Under the pieces are notes generated by a model that was not told the DNA's origin, did no database searches, and saw only the letters and a program-made list of their open reading frames with translations. A stretch of 64,000 nt of DNA from Sipunculus nudus. Lineage: Eukaryota; Annelida; Sipuncula; Golfingiida; Sipunculidae. Made by a program: the position numbers and the translations under genes. Below are positions 12,528 through 24,800 of the stretch, piece by piece; position 1 is the first letter of the stretch; each line of letters begins with the position of its first letter. The stretch lies in contig CM049307.1 of the NCBI GenBank assembly GCA_026874595.1, positions 36,624,862 to 36,688,861 on the forward strand. The letters run 5' to 3'.

Positions 12528-15500
12528 CTACAAGAAAGGTAAAGAAACGTATAGTGCATCAGTGCACTATATATAATGCATTCTTCATACAGCCATCAGC
12601 ATATACGAAGGATGCCTGTCAACCACCTGTAAATGTTAAGAGCTTCTTTAAGGGAGATCTCTTGATCTAATTTTCAATTCATTCGATTTTTTTTGCGTCA
12701 CCCTTTTTTCCAGCATTTATTAAATGTTTTTTAAGAAAGTCTAAGGTGATGGAGGATTGAATATATATACCTTGCAGTAAATATTAAAATGATTAGCAAT
12801 GATATTGTACAAGACGTGCAGACTAGAAATCAATTAGGTGCCGGAGGTAAATTTCCACATTGCTTATTCTAATTAAATCAGACTATCTTTATAAAGTCAG
12901 TTCAAAAATGATGAACTGAAAAAATCATGAGGGATCAGGCTGACGACACCGCAGAGTTACGGTTCAGTATACCCTCGCTTATCCGAATATTTGGAGACCA
13001 GTTAACTTGATATGACATAAGAATCGGATATGAGAGATTTTACCAGTTCCACTATCTTAAGTCACAAAATAAAGTTGTATGTTGCAATATTTATAAAAAA
13101 AACTACTATATAAAAAACTACTATATAAACAGGGACAAGTGATGCTTTTAACGTATACTTGTGTCACTGGTATTAAGATTCAAAGAATGGGTGTCGGTGT
13201 ACAGGTTTTCCTGATCATCGGTTGACAGTTATGAGGTTGTGTTGTAAATTTCATATATATAATGACGTGCACGTACTTGCGTCGAAACAGTAGAAGCTTC
13301 CCAGCGTGTTGACACACCGCCGTGTTCCCCCACATGGGCTTTTGTTACACTCATTCACGTCTGCAAAATTATAACAAACATGCATCATGCCCAGCTTTCT
13401 TCTACGACAACTAAATATTGTTTTGTTTCAGGAGCATTAACGATACGGCCACCGTAAAGTGTTAGAAATCCTTGCTTTATGATTAACCGTGCCATTATTC
13501 AAAGTATTTAATCAAAGTTAAATCTTTATATATTTAAGCAAATGAACATGGTACCAGAGGACTACAAAAATGGGGCTTTATTTATGAGATAGTAATTATG
13601 TATAGATGGGCGCCATGTAAAGGCCCCACCCTTGAACAGCTGTAAGCCCATTCACTAAATGTATTGTCCTGCGGATTCAATTTATTATTATTTTTATTTT
13701 ATTTTTTTTTTTTGTTAATTAAGACCTGGTCCTTTGTAACGTTGCTAATTTATGCCAGGACACAAAGATTCTCAAAGAATTCTTAAAGGTGTGAAAAATG
13801 GTTGAATTTTGTGTTGACTAGTTACATCAATTTAAGAATTGGGGCAACTTTTGTGTTTCTTAAGCATGCTGCAAAAATGCATTTACAAAATTGCGCTAAA
13901 TTTAAGGAGGTAAACAAACGGTAAAGAAAATTTAAAGAAAAATAAAGAAAAGATTATTTTCCAAAGACGAGCAAGCATTATTTCCCTTTTTTCAATACCA
14001 TTCTGCATACAACTAATGATACACAAATTAATACATAACAAAATTGCGGTAAAAAAAGATCAATTTTTTCCAGAGTCCAAGAACAATAATTATTTTTATG
14101 TGTGTGGCCTAGCTTAGTCTGTAATCGGGCTGTCACTGCCGCCCTGGTGCAGTAAAAGGTTGTTTTTTAGGCTATGGGATGAGTTGGTTTAATTCCACCG
14201 TAAAACTACTAAGAAACAACTGCTGTTAATAAATGTGGCAGACGGGAGAGCACCTCATATAGTTATTCTGCTTTATGTTATAGGACGGACCTACAGTAGT
14301 ATAACGAGATGAAAAACAATGACAATATAATAGTTTAGTTTAAATTATTTCGTTGGTTTTTTTTTCGTAAATTTAAGGAGATAAACAAATGTTAAAATAA
14401 TGTTACTTGAAAAAGATTATATTCCAAAGAACAACCAAGCAATAATTTCCCTATTTTCAATACTATTCTACATGCATGTTTTAATACACAAATTAATACA
14501 TAACTTTAAAAAATAATGTCTAATTACATGCCGTAAAATTATACCAAAAATTACAGAAAAATATGACTTTACCATAGCAAGCATGCCCGTTAGGTCCGAG
14601 GACGTATCCTTCCCGACATGAACACGTGTAGCTGCCCTCTGTGTCGGAGCAGTTCTGTTCACAGCCACCGTTATTTAAAGCGCATTCGTCAACGTCTGGA
14701 TAGTAGGATAAAAGACGAATGTTATCTTAATATGGTTGATGGTGTGTTATGTCCTGCGTTCTGTAGATTCAGCGCTATAAAATACTTTTTGCCTCCGCCC
14801 GGAGAGTATGCGTTATTTCCCGTTCATGAGTGTTGTGCGTGTCTGTGTTTGTTCACAACATAACCCACGCAATCATGAACGGGATCTAGGGAAATTTTGA
14901 GGACATTGCAGGGATGGGCAGATGAAGAAACGATTCGGACCCAGGGACGTCATCAAGGAATAGTCGCAAATCTACAGCAAGTAACGCGTACAGTGTCACT
15001 TAACACATATTTCATTTAGTTTAATCACTATCCTTACACTCTAAGTAAAACTAGTGCAATAATATATGTTCCCGTCAGACCTGGGAGATTTCTTATATTC
15101 TATGTATGTTTGTATACCATATCAAGAAATGTTTTAAAAATATGGTTTCAAAATATTGTTTAAACTCATGCAGAGAAATATAAAAAGGCCAAGACCTGTT
15201 CCCTGAAATATATTTGATTACAATCAATATTGGTAAACTTGTATTAAGCTATATAAAATTCATTTCTTTTTAACACTTACTTATACACTCTGTGCCATTA
15301 ACTGGTACAACCTCGTTGTTGGTTCTGCAGAAGCACTGGTACCCTGCGTCGAAAAGCTCCCGACAAACCAAATCCTCCGCTGAAAGCACATTAAACGCAC
15401 TTTATATGGGCAACATATTTTTAACCCTTATCTGCTTATACCGCTCTGTACAATAGATTGACATTCAGGACTGCGTGGTGGCACCTTGAATCGACCAAGA

Positions 15501-18500
15501 CTGAAGCTACTGACGTATGTCAATTCAATTTAAGGTTCCATGAAAAAGTGGTATTAAAACACCTTTCCGTCAGAGGTCGTTTTTACTCATAACGAACCTC
15601 TTCAAGGTGGGCTCTGTGGCACAGCCATACTTGTCTGTCTCAACTGTCAAACTTAAAAATCAATTTTTGTTAACATTTCTAGCTAGGAACCCCATTCTGT
15701 TCACAATTGAAATTAAGTACTTTAACGAAGTCTTTAACGCAAAAACACCCATGTTTATGTAATTTGCCTTGGGACAATTCTTATACAACGTATGTTAAGG
15801 GACTAAATCGTCCTCTTTAACACATTAATACCTACCCCAATCGTGCATTGTGGGCTGCGGATTCCTCTAACTCAGCAGGATCATATTCTTTTGAGTCCGA
15901 TTCTGCGCAGTTTGGTAATGAACCCATAGTTATGGCTTCCTATACACTCCCCCCCCCCGTAAGACATGCAATTGCCAAGGACTTCACGCTCAAAAGTGTT
16001 TCCTTTCGCCAAGACGAGTATGGTAATCGAAGGAAAGCAAATAAAGAATGCATCACGAGATAGCCTTATCACATTATCCAAACCATTCCGATAGCAACTT
16101 CATTTCTACTTTAAATCACAATATAGTTTCATTTGCTTTATAGAAAATTGGGAACATATGAAATAAAACTCGGCAAAAACTACGTACATACATCTGCAGG
16201 TGATTAAAATCGGAAAGAAGATATACCTTTGCAATTGTATTGTTCCAGAGGGATAAGAGTGTAACCATGACGGCACATGCAGCAGTAACCGTCGTAGGTA
16301 TCCACACAGATCTGTGAGCAGCCTCCGTTGTTGTTCTCACACTCGTTCTCAACTGAAAATACAACCCATTTCTAATTTATTTTCTTATTATAAATAAATT
16401 CCTTTTGTATTGGTCAGTAAAATGACTGCACAAAGTCTGAACTGTGACATTATTTTTTTTTCTGTCAGTTTTTTTTAGTTGTATATGGAAGGGCAAGGGA
16501 GTAAAAGTTATTAGCTCAAAACATTGCATCTTTCGCCATTTTTCTTCCCATGGGGTTTTTCGACTACAGTATCTGTGTTTAACCTCTGATTAGCCCCGAA
16601 TGAACCAGACTTTGTTATGCAATATATTGATTTTTTTTATACGTAGAAATTATTGTGGCTGAATCAAAAGAGAAAATGTTATTGAAATTCTGTTAAAGAC
16701 CAACTTAACCACCCGGAGAACTGGAATTATGATTACGAAATAAACCCTTCGATGTAAAAATTATATTCCAAAGTACACTAACTAGGTGGTGCTGGGGCTC
16801 CGGGAGAGCCACGGTCTCCTTTTGGACCTTGAGGTCCCGTTGCTCCGGTGAAACCCGCTCGTCCAGATGCACCCGTGTAGCCTGTAGGACCACTCGGTCC
16901 TCTGGCCCCAGTGTAACCTGTCATACCAGTAGGTCCTTGACCGCCTACAATCCCGGTGAAAATCACATGAAAATAACAAAGAAAATTCCAACAAGCTTTC
17001 ATATATGACTTGGTCGATACATCAGTTCTTGCATTTTATTCTTGTTTGTAAAAATTGTGAAAATCTTAGATTTTTTTTAACTCTCGAAAAGATGTTTTTG
17101 AATATATATATTATTCAGTTTTATCATTTCTTACCGGTAGGTCCTGAGGGTCCTGCGGGTCCTACGGGTCCAGTAAATCCAATGGGCCCAACGGGTCCCG
17201 GAAAACCAGTGAAGCCAGTAAAACCGCGTGGTCCTTGTGGGCCTGGTCCGCCACGTGGTCCCTGAGATCCCGTAGCACCTATACACAATAAGTACGACTG
17301 ACGATGAACCACCGGCTCAATCATAATAATATATCTAAAATGTCGTATGACTTATTAACTTGATGTCCCGATGTACAGGTATTTTTCTCGTTAAATAAAT
17401 AGATTGTTGTATCACTAAAAAATGTATGTTCCATATTTTCACTTCATACGCAGAAATTTTAAATCTCCCTCTGCACACATTTCATCACTTCTCACTTATT
17501 ATTATTACTAGCGGTTAAATTTGGACATGCACCCTGTTAGGTCCGGGTTTTAGTGTATGTATGCAAACTGGCACCCCCATGGGCCATTTCAAGAAACTGG
17601 GAGAAATAAAACTGTAAGACTTGGAACAGAGATGCGACACGAAAGAATTCTGAGGACAGCGTCCTGGAGATAATCTGTCTGCGGCAGGAGTTTAGTGGCA
17701 AGGGGACGTGTATCAGCAAAGGTTAGAACGGAATAACGATTTTTTTTAAACCGCCAATATACTTAAATTAAAGTAGGATAATTCAGATAACTATATTAGT
17801 AACTTTACTAACCTCTGGGCCCGCTTGGTCCCGTAGGACCAGGTTGTCCTTGCGGGCCGTCAAAACCTCGCGGACCCATAGGCCCAGGATTTCCATTAGG
17901 ACCAGCAGGACCAAATGGGCCGGTAGCTCCTGTCGGACCAGATGGACCTGTAGCTCCAGTGCCGCCAGTTAGACCAGTTGGGCCAACTCGGCCTTGTGGA
18001 CCGGGTGCACCTTGGTCACCCACGGGTCCTGCACATTATAGTGAAAACATAAATCAGATAACAAAGGATGTAAACTCCTTCATAAGAACTAAACAAAAAT
18101 AGCAATGTATACTCATCAAATTTAAAGACAAGTGTATAAACATGTTGATGTGTGCCTGCCTAATTCATATTGATCTATATTTAGATAAAAACACAAATCT
18201 CAAGAAAAAGACTTGAAACGACAAAATTCAATCTGTGATCAATTTTCCATGTGTATATGTACTTAACAGTTTTTAAATTTGATAGTTTTTTCTGTTATAG
18301 GCCTATGGTCGAAAATGATCCAACAGATTCAAAGAATGGATATACTAAGTACCCATCTAAAATGGAATATTTTTTTTTGTATTACACTGTGTACCTACCA
18401 GTAAACCCTCGAGGTCCCTGGGGCCCGACTGGTCCCGGTTGCCCTGTAAACCCACGCAGTCCAATGGCACCCCGTCCTCCAGCAGGACCCGTTGCTCCGG

Positions 18501-18796
18501 TCAATCCTCGAGGACCAGGTGCGCCATCTTTGCCAGGAGCTCCAGTAAATCCTTGTGGACCTTGTGGACCTTCCAGACCTTGTAAATAGAACATGGATTA
18601 TAGCACAGTCATATTATTTCAGCAAAGATTTGTTGTTTTTCCAGATTTGTTTGTATATATTGTATGAATCTATTTTATGTATATATGCATGTTCTTCCTG
18701 CGGCTAACTCAGTAAGACTGACAACTCACTAGTGCGGACACTAAATCTCAGTCCCTTCAAATTTGCTCATATATTGTTTAACCTAAACTCCGTAAA

Positions 18797-18867
<71 letters not shown>

Positions 18868-21800
18868 CTTAAAAAATTAATTACCAGTGAATCCCCGTGG
18901 TCCGACAGGTCCACTTGGTCCGGGCTGCCCATTCGGTCCAATTGGTCCTGCTCTTCCTGTGGCGCCTGTAAACCCTCTCTGACCGGTGGGTCCAGGTAAC
19001 CCTTGGTTACCGCGTGGTCCCATAGTACCGCGTGGCCCAGTGGGTCCAGTGGATCCAGTTGGACCTATTTTAAGTAAATATCAGTTATACTTTTATCACT
19101 GATTAAGAATCTCCAGTGACCAATTGTTTTGTTAACGCCTACATCAGCAAAGCCCCCCCCCCCCCCCCCCGATATATAATGAAATGGAGATTTCTACTAC
19201 TTGTGCATCTGTAGAGAATGATAGTGAACTATGGTTTTTATAAAGAAAGACTTTTAATTATCCCATAAAGTAACTTACTATTACATATATTCAAATATAC
19301 ACTACATGACTTTAGCCAAAAAGCACGAAATCACAATACATTATATGCAGTATATATCGTACCTCTAGGCCCCTCCAGTCCTCTAGGTCCCGTTTGACCT
19401 ATGGGTCCTGTAGCGCCAGTAGGACCGCCAGGACCTGTTGACCCCGTGGCTCCGGAAGGGCCCCTAGGACCAATGGGTCCAAGCGGACCGCGGTCACCAC
19501 GTGCTCCTGTTGGAATGATAATAGATTAATTTGACAGTTGTAACTATTATGCTGAAGGGAATCCTATATATTCGCGACGAGTAATTTCCGTGGTTACGAA
19601 TGGTGCGGTGTTTCAAGAGCATATCGTATTCGTGATATACCTACAGTTGACATTAAAACGTAATTAAACTCTTTCAACACTTGCTTTTATAGAAATTCTA
19701 CTTCTGTTGTGCAAGAACTAAAAATTACACAGGGATAATGCCTCATCAATGCAAGTTGTCATATCTCTAAATTTATGGTGTTAATGCCGCAATTAGTATA
19801 ATATATTAAACTTTTATAAATTGACCCACGAAAAGATATATTAAAGTTATCATACACATGCGAGATAAGAATTTTTTGGATATTCATAATTCGTAGCACC
19901 ATTTTATTAACTATAATGATCAAGCTGATTTTAAATTATTAATAATCTTGAGATCTGAAAGTAAGCCAGGGACATGTTTGACTGAAGAAAATATTGCCAA
20001 ATAATGAAATTTGTGCTAGACCCAAGTGGTGCTGAATGGCCAAGGGGCGGATCCAGAATGAATGAAAAGGAGTATACAACCGAGAAGAACTAATGAAAAA
20101 ACCTAAAAGAAAAGGGTCCCCAGGTCTGAAACCCCTTAAAAAATGGTAAAGTTAAAAAATGGGGGGGGGGGGGGGGTCCGCCCCCCCCCCCCCAACGACC
20201 TGCTTCTGTCGCTCATTTAGCAGAAATAAAGGTTGAGGGTTTTACAGAATTGTGATATGAACAGAATTTGACACACCTGCGGGTCCAGTAGGTCCAGTTA
20301 ATCCACGCGCTCCTGTTGGACCACGGCTGCCGGTCGCTCCGGTAGGTCCTGGGTTTCCCCGAGATCCTTGAGGACCCACAAGTCCTGTAGCCCCCGTGGG
20401 ACCAGCAGGGCCTCTGTCACCAGGGTTACCACGTGGTCCAGTTGCTCCCACACGACCTGGATCTCCTTGCTGTCCCTGTGGTCCCGGGGCACCTTTATAT
20501 AAAATAAAATGTTATCAATAGAATGCTTATAATTATATATATTTCATATGTACTTGACAAAATGCATTACTTCTTGTTAACCATAGCGATAATTTTATTT
20601 CGGGGTATATACTATGTTATAAGATTTTCACCATGACAACCCCAACCCCGATCCTGATGGTCATGTGACCTTCTTTAAAAGAAGAGAGCTCTTTGTATAG
20701 AATAATTTGTTTGCAGAAGCCTATAACGTACCGGTTTGTCCTGTAAAGCCCCTGGGTCCGGCGGGGCCGCTAGGTCCTGTTGGGCCGGAAGGACCTGTAG
20801 AGCCTACAAGTCCTCTTGGTCCTGCCACACCGGGGCTACCTCGTGGACCAACTGGTCCGTCACGACCAGCGAGTCCTTGTGGACCACGAGACCCAGTGTC
20901 TCCTTTGGGACCTACCAAAAGAGAATTGTCTCTGTTAATAGACGTATAACATATGCTGCAATAAAGCCTGTTTGGACGACCGTAATCTTTTTTCTTATCG
21001 AAGCGTGTCGATTGTAAGAAAACTCCACTTTCAGCCTTACAGATTATTTAAATATTGCCATAATATTAACAACATTTATCATTATTAAACAGCAGTATCA
21101 TATACTGATATATATGATATATTATTAATATATATAATTGTGATATATTGAGTCAAACCAATGACGCAAAAATTAACCACAATAATGTCCTTGGACAAGG
21201 ATTAAGCAAGTTCCAGTCATTAATATTGCTAAATGTGTGCTCGGCTCTTTGGGGCAGAGAAATTATTATCTTGGTATTTTTTAGGCATTGGTAATAATTA
21301 TCGGTTGCGATAGTCAATAGGTTTCAGTTTCATAAAGATTGCTTATATTTTGTGTTATGCAATATTTAAACTGTAGTAAAATTTAAAAGATGGAGGAAGA
21401 ATTATTACTCTTCTCATTTTCTTTTATTTTTGTTACATCCCATTATTAAGCAACAAATATCTTAACCTTGTAGCCCTCTAGGTCCAGTAGGACCAGTTCG
21501 TCCAGGCTGTCCCTGAGGACCAGCAGGACCTGAAGGTCCTGTGGCTCCAGGACCACCAGTTGCACCAGGACCTCCGGTCGCTCCAGTTGGTCCCGACAAC
21601 CCTGTGGCCCCCTGTGAACCTCTTAATCCTCGCTCTCCTTGGATTCCTAAGTGTATAATTTTCAAGGATATTTTATAATATAGAATATTTTTACTTGATC
21701 AGTGAAATATTAACTTAGATATGAAACGTAGTTGTATTACATGGATATTCATCTAGGCATATTTAAAGGGCATGAGGTATCATTAATTAATACATAATTA

Positions 21801-24800
21801 TGTAAAGACGATCTATTGAGCCATGCACGTCATCTGCATATCAATCAAGCTCGGTGCCTTTATGAGTCAATTGTCTAACCTTTCTTTCTTTAAAAAATCA
21901 GAGTAAATCTGCATGGACTCACAATATCAGTTATTATTTAATCTAAGCTGTACAGAGAGACGATGGATAGTTGGTATTTAAATTTGGGTTAGCATTACAA
22001 ATCAAATAGTTTATGAGTTTTATTTGATTACGACAGCTTTAACTACGATAGTATTTTCAATAAGGTCAACCACCACCACCCATCCCCCCACCGCCCCCGT
22101 CCCCCAGCCCCCTATACACCTGTCATTACTATTAGTCACCTGTAAGCCTTATTGGTTAGATACACGTGACCTTTTTGCCAACTACACTTTTTCATATGCC
22201 CTATGTCTCCTATTTGGATAAAAAAATACAGCAAACTATATACCCTGTGGTCCGATCCTTCCTGTAGCTCCTGTGGGACCCCTCTCTCCTTGTAGACCAC
22301 GTGGCCCGGGGCCTCCGGCCTCTCCTGTTGCACCCACCGCTCCCCGAGGCCCTCGCTGTCCCTCCGGTCCAACAAGACCCGTAGCACCTATAGATGAATT
22401 ACACGGGTTGTGAAATGAGTGCACATTAATATGTGATTCGGCCACTCGTATTGGTACATAACAAAATTATATAAACAAGTACGAAGATTTAAGATAACAC
22501 ATTGTCATAACACTTAACACCAGGCCTATTGTTTTTACGTCATGGTTTTCCAGATTTTGGTGTCCTTTATATTAGAAATTAATAAAGACCACAGCACACT
22601 GTACAAATGTTTTGAAAGGAAATGTTCAGTATAAAGCCTCGCCTAATCACTACCTCGGTTTAGCGACCACCTCAAAATAATGACAAATTGTTTACGGTTG
22701 CGATTCTTTTTAAGACCTCGCTTAGACGACTAACTTAAAAATGCGACCTTTGTGTCGAGGTGCCGTTGGTGTTCATAATTTCAAGGTTTTACTGTACTCT
22801 CGTCACCTGTAAATCCTCTTGGTCCTTGTGGTCCTTCGGGTCCTGCGAAACCCCTTGGTCCTTGGATGCCTGTAGCTCCCATGGCACCACTAGGACCAGT
22901 AGGTCCTGTGCTTCCTGTAGCTCCGGTAGGACCGGTTGGTCCTACAGCTCCCGTTCCTCCTGTAAGTCCTGTAGGCCCACGTGCACCTGAAATATTTTGA
23001 AAAGTAACATATTTTTTTTCCATGGCCGCCAGAAAACACGCTATAAGAACCGCCACCCTCATTACAATATATATGATTCAGGGACTTCAGCATTAGTAAC
23101 ATATTTTACCTTGTCGTCTTCTTAATATTACATTAAATTCCAGTGCTGTTAACGATGAGCCAGTTTAATGTGAAACCACTGCACGTCGACCACCGGAACA
23201 ACTTCATTCTGTATCCCATCACAGTATACGTGTACCGAGGTTGTCCTAAGATCGTTCCCTCTCCAACCTTGGGCCTTTTACACCCTGTATACCTTGTTTG
23301 TTGGATGTCCGTTTATATATCTTAAAAGCTTAAATGGCTTATATTTGCGTATATTCGTCTTGTTTCATTAGAAGAACAAACGCATATCCTTACCTGTAGC
23401 CCCAGATGGTCCCAGAGGTCCAATGGGTCCTGCAGGTCCGGCGGGTCCTCGTGGTCCTCCAGGTCCTGTCGGGCCGGCGGGACCTCTTGGTCCAGTAGCG
23501 CCTGCTCCACCCTGCGCTCCAGCTGGACCCGCGGGTCCTGTAAAATTTCATCAAATTCATTTAAATTCCATATAACTATATATAACACCATAAAATATTA
23601 TTCATAAAGCTGAGTTAATAGAATATATATGCTTCGTTTCAGCGGAAACACCCTTTTCTTTCAAACGCCATGTTGGAATGAATTAAAATATTTAATATTT
23701 TTTTTTACTGTCTCACTCAGATAACAATACAAATATAACAGAAGAAAAGAGGCAATCTTCAAAGGACTAAATCTCCTTGGTCCAAAGGTGGGTTTTTTTT
23801 TTTTTTTTTTGGTACCAGGCTATCCTTCTTTGACATTTTGAATAAAGAAACAAAGAGAACCCGAAAAGGCCGTTAAAGTAATCAACATCTGCCATTAACT
23901 AAGTAAACTTACCCATCTGTCCTGGTGCTCCGCCAGGTCCTGCAGGACCCGTGGCGCCAGCTGGACCAGTAGGTCCTGCGGGTCCTCGTGGTCCTGGGTT
24001 TCCCTGTGGTCCTGTGGGTCCGGCAGGACCTGCTGCCCCTCTAGCACCAGTAGCACCTGCTGGGCCAGGACCTCCCCTTGGTCCAGCCGGTCCGGCTGGC
24101 CCTATTTCAACAAATAAAATTATATATTAACTCTCTTTAAGAATGGCAAATTATTTATAGAAAAGATCTCATTATGGGGTATCTCGAATTTAAATTAATT
24201 AAACCTTGCATGGTATAAGGTCATGTCGCCCGTTGTAATGATCTTTGTTTCGGCTGATGGTCAGTTAATAATTCATAATATCTTGGTAAGCTAGCATTTT
24301 CAAAAAAATATTTCCTAATTCCAAACACATTTTCAGTCATGAACGGAATGTTGCAGCCCACCACTAGGTCCTTGTGGCCCACTTGGTCCTGCCTGTCCGG
24401 TCGCTCCTGGGGATCCTGCTGGTCCTTGTGGTCCTGTTGGTCCTGCCGGTCCAGCAGGTCCTTCTGATCCTGTGTCACCTTTGGGTCCTTGTGAACCTGG
24501 GGATCCTCGCTGGCCCTGGGTACCCGTGGGACCTGAAACGTACACATAACGAAGATGTCAAACATGAAAATCAATGAGGCTGTCGACGAAATCAAGATGG
24601 ACAGACAAAATACCATTTGTTGAACATGAGATGTAGTGAAGGAGAATGGATGAATAAAATGAATAGCAAGGAGCATCAGATAACGTAGTTAATGCACTTT
24701 CCTTTTTAGTAAATGCTAAAATGATAAAGCAGAAAATAATAATTTTTGACATGCTACATGCTAATATAACTTAAACTTTTTATACACTTATCTCTGAATG

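Noticed and set aside
17005-20949. Plus-strand open frames with Gly-Pro repeats (for example 17005-17265, 18251-18589, 20707-20949)
   Set aside because: GGNCCN reads as Gly-Pro on either strand, so these are antisense shadows of the minus-strand collagen exons; they lack consistent splice sites on the plus strand.
24221-24676. 151-codon minus-strand open frame
   Set aside because: It crosses collagen exon 24362-24532 in a different frame (Pro/Arg/Asp-rich text) and includes intron on both sides.
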